DNA of 64,000 nucleotides, taken from assembly GCA_028554795.2 (NCBI GenBank), contig JAPYKE020000270.1, positions 1,009,501-1,073,500 on the forward strand, written 5' to 3'. Every line of letters starts with the position of its first letter. Within the stretch, counting starts at the first letter, position 1. This document shows, piece by piece, positions 14,301 to 27,810 of this stretch. The translations under genes were made by a program, and so were the position numbers. The notes under the pieces were generated by a model. The model did no database searches. It was given only the letters and a program-made list of their open reading frames with translations, and was not told where the DNA came from. The stretch comes from Sinohyriopsis cumingii (taxonomy: Eukaryota; Mollusca; Bivalvia; Unionida; Unionidae).

Positions 14301-15390
14301 CTATCTTCCCCAGCAAAGTGTTCCTGACAGCGAATCCAACACCAAACTCTCTGGCTTAATCGACGCTCTTTCCTTGCGAGAAGAATATGTAGTTATTTTC
14401 TCTGAGGGACCCGGAATATGGCAGTCGTGTCTCCTGTAGTGAGGCTATGTCGACCTAGAGCCTTGCAAGTTCGTCGTTGATCTCTGAAGTCGTTATAACA
14501 TCACTGATTATCTGTAGATCATATGAAAGCCCAGTCAGCATGGTCCGGACATTCCAGGTACCTAGCTTGAGGATTAAAGTTTTTTTTCTTTTTTCTTTTT
14601 CTTTTTTTTTATTTCTTGGTGCAGTAGTTGCAATCAGCTTGTCAGGTACTCGCGTAACTTAAGCCTTACGCACCCAGCAAGGCAGGCGAACTGTGGCGGG
14701 ACGGCACTTTATTGGCTGGGGGCTGCCCAGTTTGAGGCTGGCGGTAGCCGTCCAGTGAAACATGTTGGTCTCTCCCACCGTCAGAAGCAACCCCTGGTGT
14801 CTGGCTCTACGCCAATCGACCGATGACTTATAACCGATAAACTGGTGCTTCCCGTGTTGTGTCGACGCTGTGGAGCGAAGCTGGAGTGTCCTCTCCAGGG
14901 CGCAAGCCTGGGCAGGGTGATACGGAGAATCAACTGTCGCCCATGCAGCTGATCCTCCCTCTCCACGCAGCTGATGGATCCAAGGGAAAGGACAAGCCGA
15001 TACGTCATGGCACCAGCTGCATCGCAGGAATTGCCGAGATGACACTGAAATCAATGCCAAGTCGCCTTAGGGACTCCTTCTCCGGATTTTCTGTTGGGGT
15101 TTACTCCCTTAGCCTTTCCCATGAGAGGGTATAGTCGCAAGGCAGCGAAGGTTTGAAATCAGAGTTTACCTTCTCCTAGATGGGCGACCACCCAAGGTTA
15201 ACGAGCCCCATCTGCGTGAAGCATCTGGTTTAGAGGCGCCAGAAACTCGCCTGTCATCCTTTCTCCAGTCAGTTTAAACAGGTTCCACCACTCTTGAAGG
15301 CCTGTAGCTGGATTTGGATGTCAGAGGCTCTATCAGACGCAAGCCATTGTGAGATTTCACGGCGATGACAACCCTTGGAACCCAATATCG
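11380..15390 (-). mobile_element. Degenerate non-LTR retrotransposon (LINE)
   Basis: A minus-strand LINE running from a 5' end near 15.39 kb to a 3' end near 11.38 kb. In transcription order it has a GC-richer 5' untranslated or ORF1-like region (15390-14660), an apurinic-type endonuclease part (about 14460-13700), a linker, reverse transcriptase (about 13340-12310) and a C-terminal region with a RIRWLGHVRR block and a degenerate Cys-Cys-His zinc motif (11984-11505). It is split over several frames. The higher GC and long frames contrast with the flanking AT-rich DNA. Target-site duplications were not identified, and the clade is not assigned. Confidence 0.8.
11505..14460 (-). pseudogene. LINE ORF2 (endonuclease-reverse transcriptase), frameshifted
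   Basis: Endonuclease fragments appear at 14316-14131 (LISVYAPT, the conserved SxYAP-type motif) and 14109-13891 (DLSITNSFF, SWGHLRSKHWHQLD, the carboxyl DH-type motif region). RT sits at 13344-12308, with VDELKKALEKLSPGK, the entry motif NNYRGI, LFLAFIDLTKAFD (catalytic Asp of the first block), IKQGCVLAPTLF, and MLFADDAAL, which holds the catalytic FADD box. The C-terminal part at 11984-11505 has RRIRWLGHVRRMDD, GRPHLRFKDV, and an FKCSKCNKQGLPLPHC zinc-like end. Successive parts lie in different minus-strand frames, so the copy cannot encode one active ORF2 protein. The intact FADD box suggests moderately recent decay. Confidence 0.8.
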
Positions 15391-15599
15391 ATATAGAGTG
15401 TTGAAATAAATATCTTAAACATGGCATGTTCTACAGTGACATTTTACATTAACAATATATACGATTGCCCATTTATTAAATTGGTGTAAATGGAAAGACC
15501 AGAAGAAACTACACACAAAGAAATATATTTGAGCAGAGTAAGACACAAAACAGTAATATTTCTTCATCAAATTTGCTCTGTCTGAGGATAATAACAAAC

Positions 15600-16560
15600 T
15601 GTCAGCAACATTTTGATATCGAGGTATGGATGTTATCGACTTGATTTATTGTTACAGATATTTACATGAAAATATATCGATATATGTTGATGTGCGTAGA
15701 AATTCGCTTTAGTTTATTTTGATAGCAAGTATATGAAAATGTCATACAATCGATAGATTCATAAAAATATCATTAGGTAAGTAAAACTAGGTATTCTGTA
15801 TATGATTGAAATTAGCAGTCTCAAGACTGTTTATGATGCCATGAATGATGGACACAAATAGGTTTACCTCATTAAGGTTAATAATCTATAATACACGATA
15901 TAACTTTATAATATTATATGACTGTGTTCTGATCTCTGTTTTCATAAATGCACGTAATAATGTTTGTGGTTCTGTGATTTAACGAATTGTATAGACATAT
16001 TGCAAATTCAAAAGAAGGTCGTCACTACAAAGGAATTTTAAATAAATTAGAAATGACGAATATTCTTCGGACAATCTTTACTGTAATCCTATCTTGAAGT
16101 TATCAGAAAAAATTATACATGACCAACATTTCAGTTCACTTTCCTCTATACCTTCACCTCCAAATGTTATCGGTTTACACGTATAGTACTTTTCAAATGA
16201 TTTCAAAATTTCACACGCAATACTTGTATAACAAACCTTGGTCAAGAAATAAGTTTACAGGCACTGCTAAGTGGTCTTAACTCATCTTGAAAAATTACAC
16301 GTTTATTTTTTACCAAACAACGATATCTTACTTTCTTTACAATCAGTATCGATGGATTGTACGAAATGACTCTAAATGAATGTAAATTACCTATATTAAA
16401 TTAAACGTTTTTTTAAATTTATTTAGATTTTATGAAATTTCATACCTAGTACACAAATAAAGCATGATGTATAATCACCTTTCTTAACAGTTTAATCAGT
16501 ATTAAACACACCCTAAATCTTTAAATCTGTTTGCAGAAAACCATGTGATATCATGACTTT
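15600..16560 (+). repeat. Repeat family A, partial copy 3
   Basis: Direct-orientation partial copy matching about 8440-9640. Shared runs include TATATGAAAATGTCATACAATCGATAGAT, the TTAAGGTT(A/C)ATAATCTA block and AACAAACCTTG. No coding capacity. Confidence 0.55.
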
Positions 16561-16775
16561 AGTGCCTTTGTTCTAGTCCCATTTATTCCTTCTTAGTACG
16601 AATTATTTTGCTGTTGTATTTTGATTTCTGACTTTATCTAAGGACGGACTTTTTCAAGTTCTATTATTTGCAACATTATGTCATTAAGTCATTACCATGT
16701 CAATGTATGATCAGTGCATTATGTTTTCATTCAATGAACTACCTCTTATTTTCAATATTTGTATATATTATTTGA

Positions 16776-16778
<3 letters not shown>

Positions 16779-16827
<49 letters not shown>
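16779..16827. repeat. (ATT)n microsatellite
   Basis: Uninterrupted ATT array within AT-rich DNA that has no supported gene (16560-18200). Confidence 0.9.
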
Positions 16828-16831
<4 letters not shown>

Positions 16832-17552
16832 TGAATGTTTTGCTTCAGTTTGATATTTCTTTTGGTGATCTTTTTATTTGACTTTGTGCTTTTTCCCGTC
16901 CGTAAAGTTTTATTGTCATAATTCATTGTTTATATTTTAATGGTGTCTTGTCTTTCGTTTCTGTTTACTTTTCTCTAGTTAAAATTGTTTCGTGGATTTA
17001 TTGTGAATTGTCGAATTTTGAATTGTGAAAGGAAGGTGCTGGTACATGTTTACTTCCTGCTATGCATTTGTCCTTACCGAGTTTTCATTTCACTCGTCTT
17101 GTATTCGTTTTCTTAGCTTTCTGTAATGTGGTATTAATTCTGCTTCTACGTCTGTGTAATGAGGACTGTGGTAATCTGATATGTAGCAATATTCTATCTC
17201 CTCCTTCCCTCTTTTTGTTTTGTTTATTTTGGTGTTTTCGTGCACTGTGGCAGTCCATTTAAGTACTTGTTTCTTTTGTTTGATTTGATTTTGTATTCAA
17301 ATCTACGATATTGATATAGTGTAGTAATGAAACATTGCCAATAGTCCAACAAACACTGGAGGTAATTACATCGGTTTCGTAAAAATATTTTATGAAATGT
17401 GTTAGACAAACGTTCTGGATCATAACTTTGTGTTTGTTTTGAAGAATACAGGTGTCATAGTTTCAGTGCAATGTGGTCTTTATAAGCCAGGTCAGACCAA
17501 TTTGATCCACACGATGATTAAACTCCGTTCAGGATCCCGATATAAAATTGCT

Positions 17553-17556
<4 letters not shown>

Positions 17557-17602
<46 letters not shown>
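17557..17602. repeat. (GA)n microsatellite
   Basis: Perfect GA array. A CT array follows at 18087-18120, opposite in sense, about 500 bp away. Confidence 0.95.
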
Positions 17603-17606
<4 letters not shown>

Positions 17607-18079
17607 GAGATTGCTGTTCAGAATATAATCGTTGTCATCAAAGTCGTTTGGGGTAACACCTCCCTGTAGTAGTTTCGCAAGCATGATATAAATAGTGTTC
17701 TAATTGTTAATTCTAAATAAATAAAATATATGTTTCCGCAAAGTTGCCACAATTTATTATATATACCATTTTCATATAACATGAAATAAACACGTCGGAA
17801 GTAATTGCCATTTATCATAATGCATTAACCATTTACATAGATCAGGACCAATGGGTATAAATCCTTACAACTGTAAAAGTTACATCAGATTCCATTGTTC
17901 TTTAAGAAATTATTGCCTCAATATTTCACTGCTACTAGAAGGTTGCTGGGAACATTTGATCCACGCGAATACATTTTTTCTTGCATAGTCATCTTCAGGT
18001 TCTAAATATTTTAGATGCCATCGAAGACGATGTATAAGTTTGTTAGTAGAGCAACTTCCGTCACACCTAGCATCCCGTC

Positions 18080-18086
<7 letters not shown>

Positions 18087-18120
<34 letters not shown>
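18087..18120. repeat. (CT)n microsatellite
   Basis: Perfect CT array. Confidence 0.9.
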
Positions 18121-18121
<1 letters not shown>

Positions 18122-18219
18122 ACATACACGTGCACACATACGAACATATAAAAACATCAGTACGAAAAGCATATTTGGAGCTACAAATAATATATTATGA
18201 ATATTAATGTTAAGACCAT

Positions 18220-18320
18220 TCAGGGAAACTGCACTAGGTCATCTCGAGTTGAACTTTGCGAGACTAACACTGTGTATGGATTCAAATTTATGACGGCATA
18301 AGATACCTTCGTATTGTAGT
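18220..18320 (-). repeat. Repeat family A, short inverted fragment
   Basis: The run TGTATGGATTCAAATTTATGACG matches 7100-7180 on the opposite strand, including the adjoining GAGATGACCTAGTGCAG-type sequence. Too short to classify on its own. Confidence 0.45.
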
Positions 18321-18718
18321 AGTCAGTTCTTGCGAATCCAAGCGCACATGGCCACGGCATCCTCTGGCACCTGTCAGAATAAAGTCGGTATACAACTTAA
18401 ACTCAGACTCGTACTTTACTTGCCATTAGAGATTGATATAATTACAGAATATTACTGGCACTTAGGCCTAGTTTGATCTTTTCCGTTAAAGATCCGGTGA
18501 ATAAATCGTTGTTCTAACAGTGTAATCAGGAACGTTAAAGATATATATGCGAGCTAGGAGTTTGGGTAGTGAGTTGTTCTTGTAATTAGTATTCCTCAAG
18601 TTGTCACATGCAACATCGATACTCCACATCGGATTATTGTTTGAGGTTATTCCAGCTTGTATATTTCTTATCCTGCCATTAATATTCCAAGTGTGAAATA
18701 TTTCCTAACATATTAAGT

Positions 18719-18723
18719 TATTA

Positions 18724-18766
<43 letters not shown>

Positions 18767-18786
18767 GTTATTATTATTATCATTAT
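18719..18786. repeat. (ATT)n microsatellite
   Basis: ATT array with one GTT and one ATC interruption. Confidence 0.9.
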
Positions 18787-19339
18787 TACAAACATCCGTG
18801 AAAGTGTTTCTAACATACCATTTTGAATTGAATGAAATATATATTCAGAGATTGAAAATACAACCTACAAATATTGTTTGCGCTTTTCAAGTTACAGTAA
18901 TGGAAAGAATATTTAATTTTATTTGATGCTTCTGGATGTTGGTACTGCTATGCCTGTTGACAGATTGAATATTTGCATGGCCCATCACATACATAATTAA
19001 ACGGGATGTAAGGTAGTGTCAGAGACTTTTTGTAATGTTGGTCTTCTTCCTATCATAATTAAATGCAATCTCTGTCTCTTATCTTTCTTTGCTTATAACT
19101 CTAGCCAACCTGCCAATAGTTCCTTATATTTACCTTTCCTTTTAATTTTAATATTAAAGGGAGTAAGATGTCATCAGACCCATTTCCAATATATGGAAAC
19201 TGGTTAAAGGGGTCACCTTAAACGTATTGCATGTAAATTAGTGTTAAACACAGAAATAATAATTGAAATTACTTTATGTTGCTTCATCTTTATGACCTAC
19301 TTCATGCCAACACAGAACTAAACATTGAGAGAGAGAGAG

Positions 19340-20960
19340 AGAGAGAGAGAAACAAAGAGAAAGGTCATTGCTGAGAAACAAACTTTGAATGAGATCATAT
19401 TATTTGTTCTAGCTTAGAAACGATATAGTTCAGTTGATAAAGGTGTATCCTGACAAAGTACTGCATCATTCACACGCCTTGCAGTCGTGTCACTCACCAC
19501 GATGAGCCAAGCTAATAAACAGACATTAGATTATATAAATGCATGTAGCCACCCGTTTACCCAATCAGACCTAATCATTTACAAAAACAGTGTTCCAGAA
19601 CGTCTGAACTTACAGTGAATCCATTTAAGAACATCTAAATATATATGGCTGCCCGAAATCAGTTATGTCGCTCTCCAGAAAATGTTATGCCCATGCTATG
19701 AGCCAAATTTGAAAACAGACTTAGAAGGCAATATACCTCTGGTATGCACAGAATCATCTATGTACAACATCAGACGCAAGCTTTGTGTATGACTTTTTTC
19801 GCTTTCTTTCCACTTAAAACCAGAAAACACGTTGCGTATGTATGACACCTCCACCCCCACCCCCGACAACCAACATTCTCACTGCATAGAGCTAAACATA
19901 TTAAAACATAAGCTGCTTGTGCTGATCTCCAACGACTTTATATCTGAGGAAACATACTTTAATGAGATTGTGTTAAATATTCTATTTCAGAACAGAATTA
20001 TTTATAGTGATACTTTTGCTTACCGGCCAATAAAGAATGATGTTTACACATTTTAAGGCCATCTTCCCGCTCAGAAGAAAACGTATAAAACAGAGTCTAT
20101 CCATGCATATAGCTAGCAATGCCCAACAGGATTCTATAGAAACATCCAAAATGGATTAAAACTGGTCATCCTTGTGTAACGCACTGCTACGTTCTTAAGA
20201 AGGAAGCCCCAGCTATGAGATTATTTCGATCTGCAACCTACACGCGATCAAACTACAATGCTAAACACATGAAGGATCTTTTTGAAACTGTAAATGTGTC
20301 TGGTTTTTTTAAAGTTTTTGAAGGAAGTTTACTTCTATTCAAAATTATGACGTGTGCAACCCTTTTCGTTTTGAATACATTTTTAGAAACTTTCGTACTG
20401 TTAACCACCCCTATTTATCATTTAATGACCTTTCTTCAATTTGTATAAAGCATTTATATCCCCCGTTGATCGCGGACCCTCGTACATTTTCACGACGTTT
20501 TCGTTGTGTAAATATTCGCCATTTTACATAAGAGTTGATCAGCCTGATTCTGTATTTTTGGCATTTCCAACAAATCCGACCCAACCTTTTGATAATAAGT
20601 CAGCTCTAATTTGTAAACAAAATTCAGATATATTCGTGGAAGACCAATATATGACCCATATTATAGTAGTAAGCTGCTTGAAACAAATATCTTACTATGG
20701 TTCCTTATAAACATAACTAAGTATAGTCAGGATACGCAATGGAATCATTAGGGTATTCATATAAGCATATACTCATGGATACAGATACTGACAATTATGA
20801 TTCGACTCCAGGCAATGACAAGCAAAAAAAAATGTATAAATTACCTAATACGCCAAAACAATAAAACGATACATCTGTAGAACGTTCTGCCAAACATTCT
20901 AAACGTGGATCAAATAAACCCATTATATGATGTTTTCAGAGAAAGAGAAATATAATGAGC
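19340..20960 (+). repeat. Repeat family A, partial copy 4
   Basis: Direct copy matching 7380-8300 and then 9640-9880, lacking the middle that copy 3 has. Landmarks are TAAACAGACATTAGA-TATA, GGAATCATTAG, and the GATCAAA-AAA-CCATTATATGATGTT end. It follows a GA tract at 19327-19350, matching the GA tract of copy 1. Confidence 0.55.
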
Positions 20961-23134
20961 CGACAATATAAATAAAGGAACTTTAAGGATATTCAAACGG
21001 TCATATAAGTGCCAATTATGCAAATGATTGTCACGCTCCTTTTTAAAAATTGAAACGAACCATACAATAAATACTTTGAAACCAGCAGTAAACGTCTGTC
21101 AATCTGTAGGACGTCCAGAAAGCCAAGAAGGCAAGAATGAGGCTAAAAACAAATAGGGTATCTTCAAAGAAGCTGAGACGAGGAAATGAAAGAAGGAAGA
21201 AACCAAAATGTACAGACTACCATGAAAGCATCATTAATGCCAAGAAGCCATGCAGTGATTCCAGTTACAGCACAATTTGCGTTTTACTTACTGTTGTTGT
21301 ACTTTTTGTCAGCATTATTCGTTTCCTTAGCTATTTTTTCAGTGGCTAATAAGCGTCTTGTTGACTTACGTAAATTAGCCACAATTGGCCACATGAATCG
21401 GATCGTTCGTCATTTTCGCAATACTTTGAGCCTTCAAGCAAAAGGGTAGTCATTTTAATCAACGAAAAGCTCCTTCAGAAGGTGGCTCTGAGCAGTGAGA
21501 TTCAATTATCACATAAATGTATCGATTCTAAGACAGAAACGTTTTAACATTATTAAAAGTGTGTTCCTGGAAAAAACCACATCAGCATGAGGAGATTGTT
21601 ATGTTTTCTTTTTATGATTGCTTATGTGCAAGCAGGCAGCTGATTATCGATAGGGGGTGACATAAAACTGCAACATGCAGAGTGTTGTCAATGGAAAGAT
21701 TCACAACAGTCTTTCTCACAACCAGCTTCTGATGAAGTATATAGATGATTCTGTCTGTATGAATGGTCCATTGCAGTTTAAGACCATTTTCAACTTTGGT
21801 TCTGAGCAAAGCCAAATATTGTCTGGAGAAAGAGAATTGATTTTGTGCGATTTAGAAGGTGCACTGTTCGTTCAGATATTATATCGCGCTGCTTTGTACA
21901 GTATTAGATCTGACTGGAGATATGTTGGCTATGTCCAGGTGTATACTCAAATATTTCTTGATCAGATTGGTTCACGGCGGGACATGACTATAATGCGCTC
22001 GAAAAGTGTGGATCTGACTGAAGACACAAACATATCCACTGATATAGATATAGGTTCCCAGGTAGAATATATAACACATTCTTATTAAAAATTTCTTTCT
22101 CAGCAATAAACTACATGGTGCTTAAAAGCAGCAGCGTTTTCTTTTCTCTGTGTTAATATTTGATTCTGTACAAGGACGAAGTTCGTTGAATAGAGTTAGA
22201 GGGCCATACAAATACAATATTTAAATTAATCTGGTTGAAAGAGTAAAGCCGTCGACAAGGACTATCTCTAAATTTGTTTCTTACTGAGGGAATAAATTAT
22301 TACGTGGATATAACATGTCTATAGACGTTTAAATCTAAATTCAACTCTGGCTCTGAGCAAGGATTTATTTAGTCTGGTCAGCGACATATTAGTTATTGAC
22401 ATTGATAAGAGAAAGTAGGGCGTCTCAATATATTTAATATAAGTTCATACAACTATCGGGGTGTTTTTGTAAAGGATTTCTTCAGATTTGCAGGTATACA
22501 CTCTAATGTTTGTTACAAACTTGGTTCATGATTGGGACATGACCATTAGGCGTGTGAAAGGTGTTTTTTCGAACAGGTGTCACGAGGTTAACGCTAGAAC
22601 TTTATCGACTATGTGCTAGATAATAAATGAAATGGCATTAAAAGAATGTTTCACATCGATAAGCTTCATACAATTGAGCACGAGCAGCTTGTTCTGCCTG
22701 TTTTAATATTTTTTCTTTCGAGTCTGGACAAGAATTTACCCTTACGAACATTGCATTTCTGATTTTGATCTTCAAATAATATCTCATTAAAAGTCTCTTT
22801 GTCAGCATAACTTTATTTGAATGTAGAATCAACTCTAGCTCAGACTTATCTTTATGGAAATTACACTGGCAAGCTTCTCACAGACACATACATGTTCAGA
22901 GAAAATAAATAAAGTTCCTTTTTAAACCGGATGTGTTTCTCAAATAGAAACAAATAAAACTTCTATGTGTGTGCTTCCCCCATTTCTCTCTCAATTTCTC
23001 AACGCATGCTGGGCACACTGATATAATAAACTGACGACACGTTTATCATTCAGTGTACGAATTACAACTCACCGATTTGCAACGCAAAGTGCTATATATT
23101 TCTGGTATAAAGCATGTCATACAAGAGATACGCC

Positions 23135-23146
23135 AATAATAATAAC

Positions 23147-23190
<44 letters not shown>

Positions 23191-23220
23191 TAACAATAAT
23201 GATATTAATGATAATAATAA
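23135..23220. repeat. (AAT)n microsatellite
   Basis: Interrupted AAT array inside repeat family A copy 2, in the reverse sense of the ATT array at 9893-9985. Confidence 0.9.
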
Positions 23221-23416
23221 AATTTTCATGAACATATCCTTAAGATTTTGTTATAAACTGGGTACATTTTACGGAGCATTTTCATTATCACCAGTGATGA
23301 TGATTCAGTGTGCTAATCCTCAATCCTAAGCCATAGGTTTTAGTTGTAAAAACATCAACAAGAACACACTATAATCCTTTATTATATTAACTTGAATGTA
23401 TACTTTTCGATTCTTG

Positions 23417-23418
<2 letters not shown>

Positions 23419-23508
<90 letters not shown>
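23419..23508. repeat. (AT)n array
   Basis: Perfect AT dinucleotide array of about 90 bp. Confidence 0.95.
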
Positions 23509-23510
<2 letters not shown>

Positions 23511-25027
23511 TACCTCGTATCTACACGTCGTGCCTTGCAAGCTAAGTATTGGTCCGATGCACTTGCAATTATTACGTACAGAAGATATAGTTAAATTCCT
23601 ATTTACATATTAGTAAACACGTGAACTTGTATAGAGAGGGGAAAGATGAACTATTTGCACTGGGTCCATTACTGATGAATTTTCCACATTTAGTCATTTA
23701 AAGTCACACGAAGCTACGATGCAACATTGGACACATTAGTCCTAGGGTTCAGCTTATCGAAACACGTCAGAGCTTTCTGCGTGTTAACATATGCCAGATG
23801 CTTATAGGAAATATGGCGAAATTAGCAATTTGGAACGAAAATATTCCCATTTACTCAAACACGAAAATCTTCCATTCTGTTAAAATATGAAATTACTTAT
23901 CGCATGTACAAATTGTTGCACAAGATTGTTTTTTATAAACAGATGTGACGTAATGAACTGTCTGTTACAAATGCAACTTAAAGATGAATTGCCATTTTAT
24001 GGCATTCAAAATGTTTTTGCCATGGTATCATTAGACTAAGTGCATTGTCGAAACGTTTGGATTGTTTTGGCCGAAAAGAGGACTTATAGTATCTACCCTG
24101 TATAGTTTTGGTGTGAAATATAACCCATAATCTATACTGTCATTTCAAAATGATTAATTTCTTGTTCCATTCCTTTGATTTTTTTAATCAGTATAAATTC
24201 GTCCCCATTACTCTACGTGGTCATTACGCACATACTGGCGAATTCCTGTTCTATAAATAGCAAATTGAAGGTCGTGTATGACCATGACAAAATTGAGGAC
24301 TTCTGATTTCTCTCTCAGAAAAATAAACAATGATTAACTCTACCATAGATTCGCCAATTCAACACTGGAATTTAAAGGTTAAGGATCGGGTTAATCCTGA
24401 TAAAACGGTTAAGAAAGTTGGTTATGCATGAAACTGTGTGTACTATGTATGAAATTTCATACATTCGAAATATTCGAAAGCAAACGTGTAATTTAATATT
24501 GCTAACTTACATTAAATTAGAGTCATTGTTTGTTTCATGAACGAATATGTCAAACAATTACCTTGCTCGCAGGTGATTATTCCGTACACTCGAACGAAAA
24601 CGAATGTAAAGAGAGTAAAATATCTTAGTTTGGTAATGAATAAACGTGTAATTTTTTCTAGATGAGTTCAGACTAATTAGTAAGTTATTTCTTGACCAAG
24701 GTTTGTTATACAAGTATTGCGCATGAACTTTGGAAATCATATCAGAAATAATAATGTAAAACGATAACATTTGTGGGTGAAGGTATTAAAAAAGTCAACA
24801 TAAATGTTGGTCATATATAATTTTTTCGAATATATTCAAGACAGCATTACAGTAAAGATTGTCCCAAGAATATTCGTCCTTATTAATTTATTTAAAGTTC
24901 CATTGGTGTGACGACGTTCCTTGGAAGCGATAATATAACTAAACAATTCGCCAGAATAAAAGTGATAATGACTTTTCTGCTTTTCATTTCAAAATGTATA
25001 AATTAGTCAGGCTTGTACATCTGCTAA

Positions 25028-25190
25028 TGGATGACCAAGTGATCTAAGGCACTCGCGTTTATAGATTACTGTTGTCTCACTTCTTTCTGCTTTGGTTCCA
25101 TTCCCGTGCTCGGAAATAGTTGGTATGTCATAAAGTTGATTGTCAGTGGCTTCATTTAGGTCTATGGGTCTTCTTAGCTTCTTCTTCCAT
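25028..25190 (+). mobile_element. tRNA-like SINE
   Basis: A pol III-type split promoter is visible: an A-box-like GACCAAGTGATCTAAGGC at about 25033-25050, and a B-box-like GGTTCCATTCCCGTGCTCGG at about 25094-25113, spaced about 45 bp apart as in Leu/Ser-type tRNA genes. A non-tRNA body follows to about 25190. The segment interrupts repeat family A copy 2. The boxes deviate from the tRNA consensus, so this is a SINE rather than a functional tRNA gene. Confidence 0.55.
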
Positions 25191-26978
25191 CAAATTAAAA
25201 TGGCCGTCATGTTTAGCTTACGATATGTTGACAAATACGTTAAATAACAACACCATTTAAAACAAAAACATAGGTTAATATGTTCATTTATGAAAAGAGA
25301 GATCAGTACACGGGCACATAATATTATACAGTTATATCGTGTATCATAGATTATTAACCTTAATGAGTAAAACTTATTCATGTCCATTATTCATGGCATC
25401 ATAAACAATCTTGGGACTCCAAGTATCAATCATACACAGTATACCTAGCTTTTAATTACGTATTCATTTTGTATGTACCTATTGATTGTATGACATTTTC
25501 ATATAATTGCTATCAAAATGAACTTAAGAGCATTCATACGCTCATCATATTTTTTTGAAACATATTGTCTTGTATATGTCATGTCTTTAACAATATTTCA
25601 AGTCGATAACAACCCTACCTCGAGATCAAAATGTTGCTGGCAGTTGTTTATTATCTTCAGACAGACCAAATGTGATCAAGTAATATTACTGTTCTGTGAG
25701 TTCCTCGCAGTCCCTTACTCTGCTCATTTGTATGTATTTGTGTATATTTTCTTCTGGTCTTTACATTTTCACCCATTAATTTAATGTACAAGTCGTATCA
25801 ATTGTCACTGTAACTTGTCGCTGTATGACATGCCATGTTTAAGATATGTATGTCAGCGCTCTATATGACCAGGAGGCGTGTGAAATGTGCGTTTTTGAAC
25901 AGGTGGCACTAGGTTAACGCTAGAACTTTATATGTTCTGTGCTAGATATTAAATAAAATGACATTAAAAGAAAGTCTCACATCAATAAGCTTCATGAGAT
26001 TGAGCACACGCAGCTTCCTCTGCCTGTTTTAATATTTTTCTTTCGAGTCTGGACAAGAATTTCCTGTGATTTTGATCTTCAAATATTATCTCATTAAAAG
26101 GCTCTTTGTCAGCTAAACTTTATTTGAATTTAGAATAAACCTCTAGTTCGACTGTTTTTATAGACATACACTCGCACGCTCCTCACACTCAAACAGATTC
26201 ACAGAACTGAAATTAAGTATGTTTTAAACAGTTGTCTCAAATAGAAACAAAAACAACTTTGTGTGTGCGTGTATGCACTATGTGAGCTCTAGTAGAACAT
26301 GCAATGTTCCATCTCATCACTTTCATTCGAATATTGATCGGCAAAATAAACAAAACAAAATTCCAATTCGATGAGCGCATGAAGAAGATATGCATGAAAC
26401 AAACCAATTAACATATTTGCCATGAGACTGGTTAGTAATCAACTTGATTTTATTTCATATATGTCAGGTATAGTTCTGTTTGATTTTAATTTTAAATTAA
26501 CTGTATTTGCCTTTCAAATGATACAGACTATTACTTAGTTCCATATAGGTTGTGAATGTGTAAATATAGCAGTTGATATTCAACACCAGTGTCATAGAGT
26601 ATATTTGATTTATTTGAAAGATAATATTTTTACAAAGGTTTCCAAGACGAATACTCTCCTTAAGTATCAATGGAAATGTTTAAAAGTTATTCAGTCTACA
26701 GACAATTTATATGAGTTTCCAAATCACTACATATATGATTTGATATTAAAAAACTTGACGATATTCTCAAACAAAAACTGTCTCACAGTTACGTTCAAGT
26801 ATTTAAAAAGTCAGATTTGTATGTACATGTTTACTCTTTGTTTCCGCAGTTAAATTAAAATTAGCGTTTCCATATACATTCATCAGAAAATATGTATAAC
26901 TTCTAAGTCTTATTATAATATATGTGATTCAATATCGTGCACGATTATAAAGTACATAAAATGGATAAAATAGTTAGT

Positions 26979-27180
<202 letters not shown>

Positions 27181-27499
27181 TGGGTGGTAATCAACCTCAC
27201 ATTATGTCGCGAATGATAGATTAATTGATTGTGGATGTTCGGTGCTCCAAAACTGTAAGTATATTTAGGTCACGGAATGGTTGCATCCTAGATCAATAAC
27301 AGCTGATACAAATTTGGTTATCGACAACTGTTAGAGTAAACAATTAAATGAAATCATTGTTTTAATTACTTGTGAGTTGATTATTAATATCAGCCTCCAT
27401 TATGAATAGAAGAGAACATTAATTGATGCGACTAATTGACAGTTTGTTCAATGACGTATTGGCTGCTTTAAAGGTTTAAATGGATCAAGAAAGTCAAAG

Positions 27500-27810
27500 A
27501 TATATTGATTTATACATATCATAATGCTTATACAGATCAAGAAAGACAATGACGTATTGACAGCCATATGGGTTTATATAGATCAAGATCAGGACGTATT
27601 AACAGCCGTGAAAGCTTATACAGATCAAGATGAAGACGTATTGACAGCCGTATGGTTTTATATAGATCAAGATCAGGACGTATTAACAGCCGTGAAAGCT
27701 TATACAAATCAAGATCATGACGTATTGACAGCCGGGAAAGCTTATACAGATCAAGATGAGGACGTATTGACAGCCGTATAGGTTTATATAGGTCAAGAAA
27801 GACAAAGACG
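27500..27810 (+). repeat. 42-bp minisatellite with an open frame
   Basis: Six to seven tandem units of about 42 bp (14 codons), consensus TATACAGATCAAGATGAGGA followed by CGTATTGACAGCCGTGAAAGCT. Because the period is a multiple of three, one plus-strand frame stays open for 85 codons (27524-27781) and repeats YTDQDEDVLTAVKA. Two alternating unit subtypes (ending GTGAAAGCT or GTATGGTTTTA) suggest expansion in pairs. No domain or gene context supports a protein, so it is called a repeat. Confidence 0.85.

Larger units (their letters stand above)
21680..26300 (-). repeat. Large interspersed repeat family A, copy 2 (inverted)
   Basis: Inverted counterpart of 7090-10870, longer because it carries extra material: the (AT)n array at 23419-23508, a tRNA-like SINE near 25.1 kb, and a second internal copy (about 25850-26110) of the ACTCGAAAGAAAAATATTAAAACAGG-type block that also occurs at 22640-22800. 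A 137-codon frame at 21675-22088 lies across this repeat's edge. It resembles no family I recognise, and I do not call it a gene. Confidence 0.55.

Noticed and set aside
14659..15134. Frames on both strands in the LINE 5' region
   Set aside because: Mutually overlapping frames in GC-richer 5' untranslated sequence. No ORF1 domain could be read.
21137..21449. Two overlapping 70- and 87-aa frames with a hydrophobic stretch
   Set aside because: Overlapping frames in repeat-rich DNA with no recognisable domain. The hydrophobic run alone is not evidence of a membrane gene.
23114..23613. Asn-rich and Ile-Tyr-rich frames
   Set aside because: They are translations of AAT and AT arrays. Low-complexity chance frames.
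27500..27810. CRISPR-like array
   Set aside because: Direct tandem units without unique spacers, in a eukaryotic setting. This is a minisatellite.
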